This document shows positions 45,510 through 54,174 of a stretch of DNA of 64,000 nt, piece by piece; the stretch's first letter is position 1; every line of letters starts with the position of its first letter. A model generated the notes under the pieces. The model saw only the letters and a list, made by a program, of their open reading frames with translations, was not told the origin of the DNA and ran no database searches. A program made the position numbers and the translations under genes. The DNA comes from Helicobacteraceae bacterium (GTDB lineage Bacteria > Campylobacterota > Campylobacteria > Campylobacterales > Sulfurimonadaceae): contig JALWGC010000014.1 in assembly GCA_027038835.1 (NCBI GenBank), positions 124,001 to 188,000 of the forward strand, given 5' to 3'.

Positions 45510-46452
45510 CGACTCTTTGAATAAACCAAAATGTAGCGATAAATCCGACTCCATAAGCGATAAGTCGTTTCGGTACGCCTACTTTGTAAGTATGTAGCAG
45601 CGTAAAACATGCCAAAACGACGAGAATGAACATTATCTGTCCCAACTCTATACCGATATTGAAAGAAAAAAGAGCAAGCGCCATATCATCATGGGGCAAT
45701 CCTATCTCTTTGAGTGCGCTTGAAAACCCCAAACCATGCAGTAAACCGAAAATGAAAGCGATATATTCAAGGTGTTGTTTCGTTATCGTTTTTTCAGGCA
45801 CAAGAAGCTCTCTAGCTAGAAAAACGATACTAAGCGCAATCATGGATTCGACGAATTTCGAAGGAATCGTGATTATATCGAACACAGCAAGCGCTAACGT
45901 GATCGAATGGGCAAGAGTAAATGCACTGACGGCAAAAAAAAGCCGTTTAAGGTTTTTCGCCAACAGAAGCATCGAAAGAACGAACAGAAGATGGTCGTAT
46001 CCGGTAAGGATATGCCAAACGCCTAATTCGATATACTCCAGCATATACTCCGGCGTCGTATTTTCTTTTGTCACTTTGACAAACGGTGTGGTAGAACGAA
46101 GTAACGCTTTTTGGGTAAAATCTTTGCTTCGATAGCTAAACGCCACCCCTTTGTCCGAACGCACGAGCCCTTCGATCCAAAGACGCTTTCCAAGCATCCC
46201 CTCTTTTCCGCACCACATCGTGAAATCTTGAATGACGAACCCTAGCTCGTAGCGTTTCGAACCGGTTTGCAAAATACGGCAACTCTGCGGATAATGAATA
46301 GAGATAGGTTTTGCACTCGCATCTTCAAGCGGTTTTTTGTAAACGACCAAGAGTGTGGTATCTTCGTTTTGAGCGATGTCTATGTAAGATAAACCCGTTT
46401 GGTGTGCAAAAAGCGTCTGTATCACAAATAAAATGAAAAAACTAATTTTCAT
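45499..46452 (-). CDS. HupE/UreJ-family membrane protein
   Basis: 317 residues: a signal sequence (MKISFFILFVIQTLFA), an extracytoplasmic domain of about 120 residues, then about six membrane helices with the family motif HILTGYDHLLFVLSMLLL and LALAVF segments. HupE/UreJ proteins are linked to nickel or other metal uptake, but this long form with an N-terminal domain is also found next to isomerase genes without metal enzymes. It overlaps the isomerase gene by 11 bases and ends the pel operon. Another in-frame ATG lies four codons upstream. Confidence 0.8.
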   Translation of the reverse strand: MKISFFILFVIQTLFAHQTGLSYIDIAQNEDTTLLVVYKKPLEDASAKPISIHYPQSCRILQTGSKRYELGFVIQDFTMWCGKEGMLGKRLWIEGLVRSDKGVAFSYRSKDFTQKALLRSTTPFVKVTKENTTPEYMLEYIELGVWHILTGYDHLLFVLSMLLLAKNLKRLFFAVSAFTLAHSITLALAVFDIITIPSKFVESMIALSIVFLARELLVPEKTITKQHLEYIAFIFGLLHGLGFSSALKEIGLPHDDMALALFSFNIGIELGQIMFILVVLACFTLLHTYKVGVPKRLIAYGVGFIATFWFIQRVASF

Positions 46453-47230
46453 AATCCAACTCATATCTGCTAAGAATCTTTTTGAGTCTCGCTTTTTTGT
46501 TCGTTTGATGAAGATGATTTACATAATCGTTATAAACACGATATTCGACCCTATCAAAAGGAAGTTTTTTACCGAGTTTGTCGTACTTGAGTATATAGAC
46601 AAGCACCATGCCCTCTTTCGTATATACCGGTCCACTCCACGTTTTTTTCGGTAATGCCAAAATCTTCTGACGCGCAAGTCTGCCAAAACGGTCTTCTATC
46701 TGTTGCGGGGTTTGATTTTCAAATTTTATCAACGGGAGTTTTTCAAGCGGCAAGAACCAAACCGCTTGCCTTAGTTGCTCCGAAAGCTCTTTTGAAAGAA
46801 CATGCAAAACAACGAAACTCAAACGTTTCTTTTCACTATAATCTTCTCCATGCGCTTTGTAATAATTTTCTAACTGAATTTCGTTCGGTTCTTGAAAAGT
46901 TTTTTGATTCAATAACAGTTCCATTTTCGATAAAAGACGCTTTTTTATCTGCTCATCCTCTTTTTCCAGCCCTAAAGCATACGCTTCACTTAAAAGAACG
47001 TCTTGCAAAAAAACATTTTCCACAAGCAAATCGAGTTCATTTTTCGTCGGCTGTCTATGAGTTTTTTGATAAAAATCGTTTTGCAATTCTTTTATATCGT
47101 ATTGAGTGAACGTGATAGCTTTTTTCTGTATCGCTACCGTATTTTTCGGTGCGACACTTTGGTAGTATAGAAAAACGAGTCCTCCAAAAAGAAGGAAATG
47201 TACAAGTGGTTCTTTTATCAATTTTTTCAT
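46442..47230 (-). CDS. Membrane-anchored peptidyl-prolyl isomerase (parvulin/SurA-like)
   Basis: 262 residues with one N-terminal membrane helix (about 10-26), a helical chaperone domain (about 35-110) and a degraded parvulin-type domain (about 125-235). Such proteins fold or guard secreted outer-membrane proteins. The start at 47230 overlaps the end of pelA2 by four bases (ATGA), which ties it to the pel operon; it may serve the export machinery. The isomerase motif is weak, so chaperone activity alone is possible. Confidence 0.72.
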   Translation of the reverse strand: MKKLIKEPLVHFLLFGGLVFLYYQSVAPKNTVAIQKKAITFTQYDIKELQNDFYQKTHRQPTKNELDLLVENVFLQDVLLSEAYALGLEKEDEQIKKRLLSKMELLLNQKTFQEPNEIQLENYYKAHGEDYSEKKRLSFVVLHVLSKELSEQLRQAVWFLPLEKLPLIKFENQTPQQIEDRFGRLARQKILALPKKTWSGPVYTKEGMVLVYILKYDKLGKKLPFDRVEYRVYNDYVNHLHQTNKKARLKKILSRYELDYEN

Positions 47231-49989
47231 CGTGCACACCGTATAGAGATATCGATCTTGTTTACAGGGAAAACAAACCGATGAATCGTTCCTTTATGCT
47301 CGGCAACGATAGGTAAGTGGGAAAATGTCGCTTGACATTTGGAATCGTAATATAACTCCACTTTTTGGTTGACGTATCCACTAAAAAAGAATCTCGTAGT
47401 ATTATCGTCATAAGTACGTTTTAGATAACCGTTCGCACTGATAACATAAGGTGGTGTAGCGTTTCGATCTGTTTTATACTTGGAAAAATCAAGTATATAC
47501 GATGATATATTCGTGTCGTTATCGAGCGCTATGTAGAGATCGTCATTATGATGCATATAACCGACGATACCGGGATTGTGCTCGAGGCTCGGAGTGAAGT
47601 TGGCTTTGTCTACACGAATCGTTTTGAGATGTTGCATGCCACTGACAAGCCATTTGTTTTTCTCCTTGGCTATAGAAATCTCATACAGATTTTGCACTTT
47701 AGGAATATACTCCGTAGTATAGATAGGGAAGATACGTTTTTGCGAAAGTGCGTAGTTAAAGACATATTGAAGTGCCTTGAGCGAAGCGTCTTTGGAGCCG
47801 GAATAAAGATGGTAATAGACATCTATTGGTTTGAAACGGCGTGGAGAGTCGGTAAGTTCGAAAGTTTGCGTAACACGTTTGAAGCCCCAAAACGGCCCCA
47901 ACCAATCGTTAGTAAAGACATTTTCATTCTGTTGTCCCGTATAAACTTGCGTAAACCCGCTTCGCTGCAATCCAAAAGGAGCGATTCGAGAAAGCCAAGG
48001 AGCTGTTTTGATGATGGTCGTATCTCCGCCGTTGATATTTAAAATATTATTTTTATACACGAATGAAAGTGCGTTGAGCCTTGGAGAACAATCACCACTC
48101 CAAAAAACACTACGCGCTTTTTTGGTACTGTTTGCATCCAAAAAATGGGTATCGATATATTCCAACGGAGCTTTGAGCTCGTTGTATAAACTAAAGTGAT
48201 ATCCTTTTGGCTTGAGTCTGTAACGCGGATCGAGGTCTCCGTCTTTCGTGATTTTTCCCCAAAAGAACGTATGGGTATAGGTATGGGTTGCCGGTTCGAC
48301 ATTAGGAAGTGAAAAAATCTCTTTAGTAATTCTTTTGGCATCTTGTGCATACTGTGGATACAGCCCTTTAGGATCTATCTCCGAACCGATCACCGAAACC
48401 GAGTGGGGGATTTTATATGGTTTTAATATTTTTTCATATATCTCTTCGGCGGCGAATCTCTCTTTCTTTCCTTCGACACGACTGAAGAAACCGTCTCCGT
48501 CGATATGGGTAAAAAGGAGTCTCGATCCGTTTTGCGTAGTGGGATCGGGAACGATAAGCGGTTGTAGATTCAGTGCTCGTCGAAAAAACGAAAATGGATC
48601 AGTAACCCATATATTTTCATTCTCGACATTGAGCATATACGCCTCGTTGACGATATAGCCACCCCATGGAGTGAGCGCGGCCGGGATAGAAACCGTGTCG
48701 TCGATATTTTTATACATCAACAAAGGTACAGCATCAGATGTATCGAGTGCGATTTGGTCTCCTCCCGTAAAAAGCGGTGGATTGATTTCGTAACCCATCA
48801 TAGGAGCTTGATAGAGTAGTTTTTTTCTCAGTTTATTTTTTTTCGTAACCACTATACCCAACGAAGCAAGTTCGTTTTTTTTGAGTTCGATCCCGAAATT
48901 GTTTACAAAACAGAACTTTATACCGCCTCGTCGCAATGAATTCAGCCATTTTACGAACCGTTTTTTATTGCGGTAATAATCTTGCAACCATATGATCACA
49001 CCCGCATAACGGCGTAATTCTTTGGTAGAAGGGAGCGGTTTGGTAGAGATATCGTAAAACACTTGTTTATATCCCATATATTCCAAAACGGTACCACCGT
49101 ATTGATGCGCTTCTAACAGTATCCTATCGAGCCGTTCCTCGCTTATGATAGTAAGTACTTCCCGTTTGAGAGCATTTTTAGTCGAATACCCATAAATATC
49201 GAGCGATTTGACACTTACATACGGAATCAATCCTTTTAAACGCAGTCTTTCGACAAGCTTAGGAGCTTCTATATCGAGTCTGGTTAGAGGCAAATAATCG
49301 ACAACGATAATATCTTTACCGTATTTTTTGATTTTCTCTATTTGAATATCGAGCCATTTTCTATCCTCTTCCGTTACGGAAGCATAATCGAGCTTTTCCC
49401 CTTTGAGCCCATAAGCGTAAGATTCGAACAAAACCGCTTCGATACTGTCGTGTATCCGGTCGATAATTTCAAATCCCCTATTGACGATGAGTTTACTTTG
49501 AGGATAACGCCTGTGAAATTCATTGATAAAACCTGCTAAGGCGTTTTCGCATCGATGTCGTTGCGACGGTGTCTTTGCATACATTTGATACGAATCTAAT
49601 GTATCGAAAAAAAAGTTTTGCACCCCTTTTTTTCGAAGAGGTTCGATAAAATATTTGAAGATGAATTCTCGATACTCCTTATTGGTAATATCGAGTATAT
49701 CGCTTTTCCAAGCTTTGTTGTAAGCTTTAATCCATTTTTTCTTTATATGTCTATACTGAGGGATATTTTTGTCTATTTCCCCTATACTTACATAAACATA
49801 CACTTTATCTTTATAAAGTCTAAAGCCCGGGGTATAAGGATCGATCGAATACGGCTGCGTAATAATATAGTCATGGATTCCTACCATAGGGTAGGAGATG
49901 TCATTTCCGTAGTAAACAATGGCACTTTTATCTTTAAGAGAGCCATACAGCGCCGAACACAATACCAAAACAATCAACAACAATCGCAT
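47227..49989 (-). CDS. pelA: PelA paralogue 2, with intact hydrolase and deacetylase motifs
   Basis: 920 residues with a signal peptide (about 1-16). The N-terminal TIM-barrel hydrolase domain (about 25-300) keeps the acidic residues expected for a PelA/GH166-type enzyme: FFFDTLDSY (Asp129, Asp132) and FESYAYG (Glu189). A reductase-like middle region follows, then a polysaccharide deacetylase domain with FTHIDGDG (Asp497, Asp499) and THTYTHTFFWG (His569, His573). PelA trims and deacetylates Pel in the periplasm. It follows the PelB-like gene by eight bases. Placement of the catalytic acids is by motif only. Confidence 0.85.
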   Translation of the reverse strand: MRLLLIVLVLCSALYGSLKDKSAIVYYGNDISYPMVGIHDYIITQPYSIDPYTPGFRLYKDKVYVYVSIGEIDKNIPQYRHIKKKWIKAYNKAWKSDILDITNKEYREFIFKYFIEPLRKKGVQNFFFDTLDSYQMYAKTPSQRHRCENALAGFINEFHRRYPQSKLIVNRGFEIIDRIHDSIEAVLFESYAYGLKGEKLDYASVTEEDRKWLDIQIEKIKKYGKDIIVVDYLPLTRLDIEAPKLVERLRLKGLIPYVSVKSLDIYGYSTKNALKREVLTIISEERLDRILLEAHQYGGTVLEYMGYKQVFYDISTKPLPSTKELRRYAGVIIWLQDYYRNKKRFVKWLNSLRRGGIKFCFVNNFGIELKKNELASLGIVVTKKNKLRKKLLYQAPMMGYEINPPLFTGGDQIALDTSDAVPLLMYKNIDDTVSIPAALTPWGGYIVNEAYMLNVENENIWVTDPFSFFRRALNLQPLIVPDPTTQNGSRLLFTHIDGDGFFSRVEGKKERFAAEEIYEKILKPYKIPHSVSVIGSEIDPKGLYPQYAQDAKRITKEIFSLPNVEPATHTYTHTFFWGKITKDGDLDPRYRLKPKGYHFSLYNELKAPLEYIDTHFLDANSTKKARSVFWSGDCSPRLNALSFVYKNNILNINGGDTTIIKTAPWLSRIAPFGLQRSGFTQVYTGQQNENVFTNDWLGPFWGFKRVTQTFELTDSPRRFKPIDVYYHLYSGSKDASLKALQYVFNYALSQKRIFPIYTTEYIPKVQNLYEISIAKEKNKWLVSGMQHLKTIRVDKANFTPSLEHNPGIVGYMHHNDDLYIALDNDTNISSYILDFSKYKTDRNATPPYVISANGYLKRTYDDNTTRFFFSGYVNQKVELYYDSKCQATFSHLPIVAEHKGTIHRFVFPVNKIDISIRCAR

Positions 49990-49997
49990 CTTTTCCC

Positions 49998-52900
49998 TTA
50001 TGGATGAAAATACATAAACTCGTAATCGAGATAGAACTCTATAATTTTATCATTTATTCCCTGTAAAAATTCACTATAGCTCATGCCCACACTCAAATGA
50101 TCTTGATGCCATACCTTTCCACCCGCTCCGACTTCCACGGCATACGTATAGTCATCGAGCACACTATTGTAAAAATAACCTACTTGAAAGTAAGGGCGCC
50201 AAACTCTTGTGTAAAGATGACGGTTTTGCATACCGTATGCAAGACTCATCCCGTAAGAATAGAAATCATCTGTCAACACTTGAAAATTCTTCGATTGTAT
50301 TTCATCTATAACCCCTTTGGAACCCTCTTCTTCGTTATACAAACCTTTATCGAAAAGCGCTCCTATTTGTATATCCGGGTACCCGCTATGAAGCGTATAG
50401 TTCAAAGCGGTTCGAAAATAGTTACTATCTCCAACATATACATTATCATCGGAAGTGTAGCGACTGTAATCGTAATAGAACTCACATAAAGTAGAAGGAA
50501 GTACCGCCCAACTTATACGAGGTGCTATAAAATCTTTCTTCCCCGCGACAAGCAGCTGGATCGATTCCAAGGCATTTTTATTCTTCGCTACTTCTGCAGC
50601 AATACGAACCGTATTTGTCAGTCGGTATTCCCCTTGAATATCGGCTTCGAAGTAACTCCTCATCTTCTTGTGGTAAAAAAGACCCACTTTAAGCATCCCT
50701 TTGTCGAAACGTTTTTGCACTCCACCGCCTACTTCGAAAAGTTTCGAGGGAACATGGACAAACATCGCCTTGTCAAGCGAAGTCGGTTTCGAGTAACGCA
50801 GATGCTCATAAATCGAATACCCTTGCGCAAGGTAGTTTTCGTTGTTGATGCGAATATATTTTTGCAACAAAGGTTCTCGATCGTAATATGCCACTTTTGA
50901 CTCGAATCGATCACCCCGTTTTTTACTTAATTCGATATGTTTAATATACACATTTTGATTTTTTTGATTTTTACTCATTCCCTCAAAAGCGATCGTTTGA
51001 GCGAGTGCCGTTTGCCCGTCTTTATCGGCTGCTTGCACACTATCTCCCATAGAGAGTTGCGTAAGATAGAGATCGAGCAAGTCTTCTATACGACTATGAT
51101 CGTCAAAAACGATCGCATCGCTAAAACGAGCCCACAACTCTTTTTTGGGCATCTTGTAGTAAATTTTATGCGATTTTTCGTACGCTTTTTTATCGATTGC
51201 CCATGAATATTTTATCTCGTAATAGTCTTGTTTTTTGAGATACTTTTTCGCTTTTTTCAGTTTTTTCTCAAACTTGTCCGGAGGAAGAACGTACATCGCC
51301 GCACGAAGATAACTCGACCAAAAGGAGGAACTTTCTTTTAGGTTGGGGTATTTAACCAAATCGTTTTTCATCGAAGAAACGATATCGAGCATCAGTGTTT
51401 TGAATCCTTCTTCGTTATTTTGTATCTGGTAGATATAAGCTTGCAAAAATTTGAATTGAATCGTTTGGGTGATCGGATCGTCGATTCGGCGAAGAAGATT
51501 CGTATAATAAGCAGCTTTGTTGACATCGTTCAAGTAAAAATACGCAGATGCCAGAGGAAAGTAAAAACTCGGTGTCAAATCGTAATCTTGCTCTATCTCA
51601 AAAAGCATCTCTTTTAGTGCCCTATCTTCACCTAAATCGATCAAAAACCATAACAACGAAAGCCGTATTTGATAGTTGTTTTTATCAAGTTCGAGCGCTC
51701 GCAACATGTATTCTTTAGCGAGAAGTTTTTTGTCAAGATTCGCATAGGTCTGCGACTTTATCATCCAGTACATAGCATCTTTGACAAGAGGAGAAGTAGT
51801 TTCATCGATCCCATCAAGAACAGTTTTCAGCTCCTTGAAATGTTGTGAACGCAAAGCGTCGTTCGCGTAAGTATAAAAAAGATACGTCAAACGATATTTC
51901 TCAAATCCTTGTTTTGCCATTTTCGCCGCAAGCTTTGGGTGTTGATTCTGAAAATAGTACATAGCCCGTTCATAATCTACAATCCGCCCCTCTTTTTCTT
52001 GTATAGTTTTGTAAGACGCCAAAGCGGCGTCTTCCGTATGTTGCAGGTACCACCCTAAGTCACTTTTAAGATGCTCGTACGCGATGAAATCTTTCGTTTT
52101 GTTGTTATCGCCTACACTTGTGTTGACATCAGCCAATGCGGCATATGCTTTAGGGACATTTCGTATTATATAGTAATAACGTGCAAGCAACAATGCATCG
52201 GTATATGTGTAAGGTTTTTGCGCTTCCAAAAGATCGACATATTTTTTCGCCAATTCGAGATTTCCCATCTCCAGAGTCGTTTGCAACGCTTTTCTAATAT
52301 ATTTTGTATCTTTAGTTCGTTCGAACTTGGCTTCGAACAGTGTAAGAATCTTTTGAGGTTCACCTATTTTTTTGTAGATGAAATCAAGAAGCTCGAGGTT
52401 TTTATCGCTAGGGTCTCTGTTGTAACGATTGAGCACTAATGGCTCCACTTGTTCGTATTGATACACGGATAAACCGTAATCTACAAGTCTCTTTTCCACT
52501 TTCGGATCTTGGGAAAGCGCATATACCCGCTTGAGATAATGCATCGCTTGGGGCGTTTTATTGCTCCATTGCAGCGTATCGGCCATTTTTTTGTTCCAAT
52601 ATACCGAATTTGGATATTTTTTTACGGCGAAGGAAGCCACTTTAAGTGCATTTTCCAAATCTTTCGAATAAATAAAAGAAAGATAGAGCATTTTTAATTC
52701 GTTATCACTATAATCGTTTTTATGAAAATATTTTCTTTTGCGTTGTTTAAAAATCTTTTCATTCGATATGGACGGTTTTTTTCGCGTTATTTCGATAAGT
52801 AAATTACGGTTTTTATAACTTTGAGTATCTGAAAATCGATATTTGTACGTTGTCGCCAAGGAAGCTTTTTTATAGTTTTTTTTCAGTTCGTTCAAAAGCG

Positions 52901-53114
52901 GTTTAATCTCCTCTACCGTATCGTAACAACCGCACCGAACCGTCAATACACCACCTATGTGGAGCGTTTTACAGAGCTTTGGATACGTGTTTTTCTCTAT
53001 ATTTCTCAAAGCTTCTTTGCTATAGGGCGCACTCAGTAATTGAACGGTGTAGCAGCTTTTATCCGATTTAGCGAACATTATCGTTGCCAGAAACAAAAAA
53101 AAGAGTAATCGCAT
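49998..53114 (-). CDS. pelB: PelB-like outer-membrane protein: SPOR-like module, TPR array, beta-barrel
   Basis: 1038 residues: signal peptide (about 1-16), a SPOR-like module (about 20-95) starting CYTVQLLSA and containing VRCGC, a long array of TPR helices (about 145-620) and a C-terminal beta-barrel from about 750 with alternating aromatic strands ending in FMYFHP. The TPR-plus-porin layout matches PelB, the Pel export channel, but the N-terminal inner-membrane anchor of PelB is missing and a separate TPR membrane protein is encoded just upstream. It starts four bases after that gene. Confidence 0.85.
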   Translation of the reverse strand: MRLLFFLFLATIMFAKSDKSCYTVQLLSAPYSKEALRNIEKNTYPKLCKTLHIGGVLTVRCGCYDTVEEIKPLLNELKKNYKKASLATTYKYRFSDTQSYKNRNLLIEITRKKPSISNEKIFKQRKRKYFHKNDYSDNELKMLYLSFIYSKDLENALKVASFAVKKYPNSVYWNKKMADTLQWSNKTPQAMHYLKRVYALSQDPKVEKRLVDYGLSVYQYEQVEPLVLNRYNRDPSDKNLELLDFIYKKIGEPQKILTLFEAKFERTKDTKYIRKALQTTLEMGNLELAKKYVDLLEAQKPYTYTDALLLARYYYIIRNVPKAYAALADVNTSVGDNNKTKDFIAYEHLKSDLGWYLQHTEDAALASYKTIQEKEGRIVDYERAMYYFQNQHPKLAAKMAKQGFEKYRLTYLFYTYANDALRSQHFKELKTVLDGIDETTSPLVKDAMYWMIKSQTYANLDKKLLAKEYMLRALELDKNNYQIRLSLLWFLIDLGEDRALKEMLFEIEQDYDLTPSFYFPLASAYFYLNDVNKAAYYTNLLRRIDDPITQTIQFKFLQAYIYQIQNNEEGFKTLMLDIVSSMKNDLVKYPNLKESSSFWSSYLRAAMYVLPPDKFEKKLKKAKKYLKKQDYYEIKYSWAIDKKAYEKSHKIYYKMPKKELWARFSDAIVFDDHSRIEDLLDLYLTQLSMGDSVQAADKDGQTALAQTIAFEGMSKNQKNQNVYIKHIELSKKRGDRFESKVAYYDREPLLQKYIRINNENYLAQGYSIYEHLRYSKPTSLDKAMFVHVPSKLFEVGGGVQKRFDKGMLKVGLFYHKKMRSYFEADIQGEYRLTNTVRIAAEVAKNKNALESIQLLVAGKKDFIAPRISWAVLPSTLCEFYYDYSRYTSDDNVYVGDSNYFRTALNYTLHSGYPDIQIGALFDKGLYNEEEGSKGVIDEIQSKNFQVLTDDFYSYGMSLAYGMQNRHLYTRVWRPYFQVGYFYNSVLDDYTYAVEVGAGGKVWHQDHLSVGMSYSEFLQGINDKIIEFYLDYEFMYFHP

Positions 53115-53118
53115 CGTT

Positions 53119-54174
53119 TTACCTTATATATTTTCTTTTTAGAATTTTTTTAGCGAGCGAATGAGCCAAATCAAGTCGTCCGGACGCCATATATACATCA
53201 AGCATAAACTCCCTCATTGTTTTATCATTGATAAACTCGTTTTCATGTTTTTTCACCAACAATGCTGCAGCTTCAAGATAGTTACCGGCTCTAAGCGCAT
53301 TGACCGCTTTTTTAAAATAGGTTTGTCTTTGCTCTTTATCAACCACTTTTCCCATAATATCCAAATATGCTTTGGAGGCTCTTGTATACTGGCGGCGCAT
53401 CAAATAAAAATCTGCCAATAATTTGAAAAATTTTATATTTCGTTTCGATTCGCTCTGCAATAATGCTGCAACGTCCGAATACCGTTTTTGATTCATCAAA
53501 AGATAGTACTTCGCCATTACCCAGTATTGATGTTGCTGTTTGTCATAACGTAACAATGCATCTACATACCGATTCGCATCTTCGCTTCGATGCAGTTGTT
53601 GCGCAAGATAAAAACCGTCTTGAAGGTATTTAAGATCGGTGGGATGTGTCTTTATGAGTTGTTTTATAAAAAAATATCTAGCATACGGAAGCTGGACAAA
53701 AGTCGCTTCTTCGTACCATTTTTCATAATCTTTATCGTAAAGATGCAACGAAAAAATCCGAAGAAAAAGCAAACGCATTTTTGCCAAAAGTTCTTTTTTT
53801 TCTTCACCCTTGTCGGTTTGAAAATATTTTCGCTTCAATACATCGTAAGTAAGCAACGTCGCTTCATCGGAAACTTTTTTCTTCTTGACAAGTCGCAGTT
53901 TTTCAAGTAATCCCAAGGCGAAATCCAAATCACCTTTTTGAATCGCCATCTTGACAAGAATCATCTTCAAAGAAGGGTTTTTTGGATCTTTGAGAATAAG
54001 ATTTTGCAAATAGGTCATACTCAATTCATAATCCGTATCTTGCGAAAGGATTTGCTGTTTGAGCAAGTCTTTAGGATACAGCGCAAACAGTATAAAAGAA
54101 AATACGAAAAATATAAAAAGAAGCTCTTTGTAAGAAATTACAAAGAGTTCCTCTTCGTTATTTGCATGATACAT
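53119..54174 (-). CDS. Inner-membrane TPR protein (probable split N-terminal part of PelB)
   Basis: 351 residues. A short cytoplasmic N terminus, one membrane helix (about 13-30), then TPR-like helices through the periplasmic part, with Tyr/Leu/Ala repeats. In Pseudomonas PelB, an N-terminal membrane helix and TPRs are fused to the barrel; here the anchor and TPRs form this protein and the rest forms the next one. It overlaps pelA1 by 17 bases. The division of labour is inferred from architecture. Confidence 0.8.
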   Translation of the reverse strand: MYHANNEEELFVISYKELLFIFFVFSFILFALYPKDLLKQQILSQDTDYELSMTYLQNLILKDPKNPSLKMILVKMAIQKGDLDFALGLLEKLRLVKKKKVSDEATLLTYDVLKRKYFQTDKGEEKKELLAKMRLLFLRIFSLHLYDKDYEKWYEEATFVQLPYARYFFIKQLIKTHPTDLKYLQDGFYLAQQLHRSEDANRYVDALLRYDKQQHQYWVMAKYYLLMNQKRYSDVAALLQSESKRNIKFFKLLADFYLMRRQYTRASKAYLDIMGKVVDKEQRQTYFKKAVNALRAGNYLEAAALLVKKHENEFINDKTMREFMLDVYMASGRLDLAHSLAKKILKRKYIR

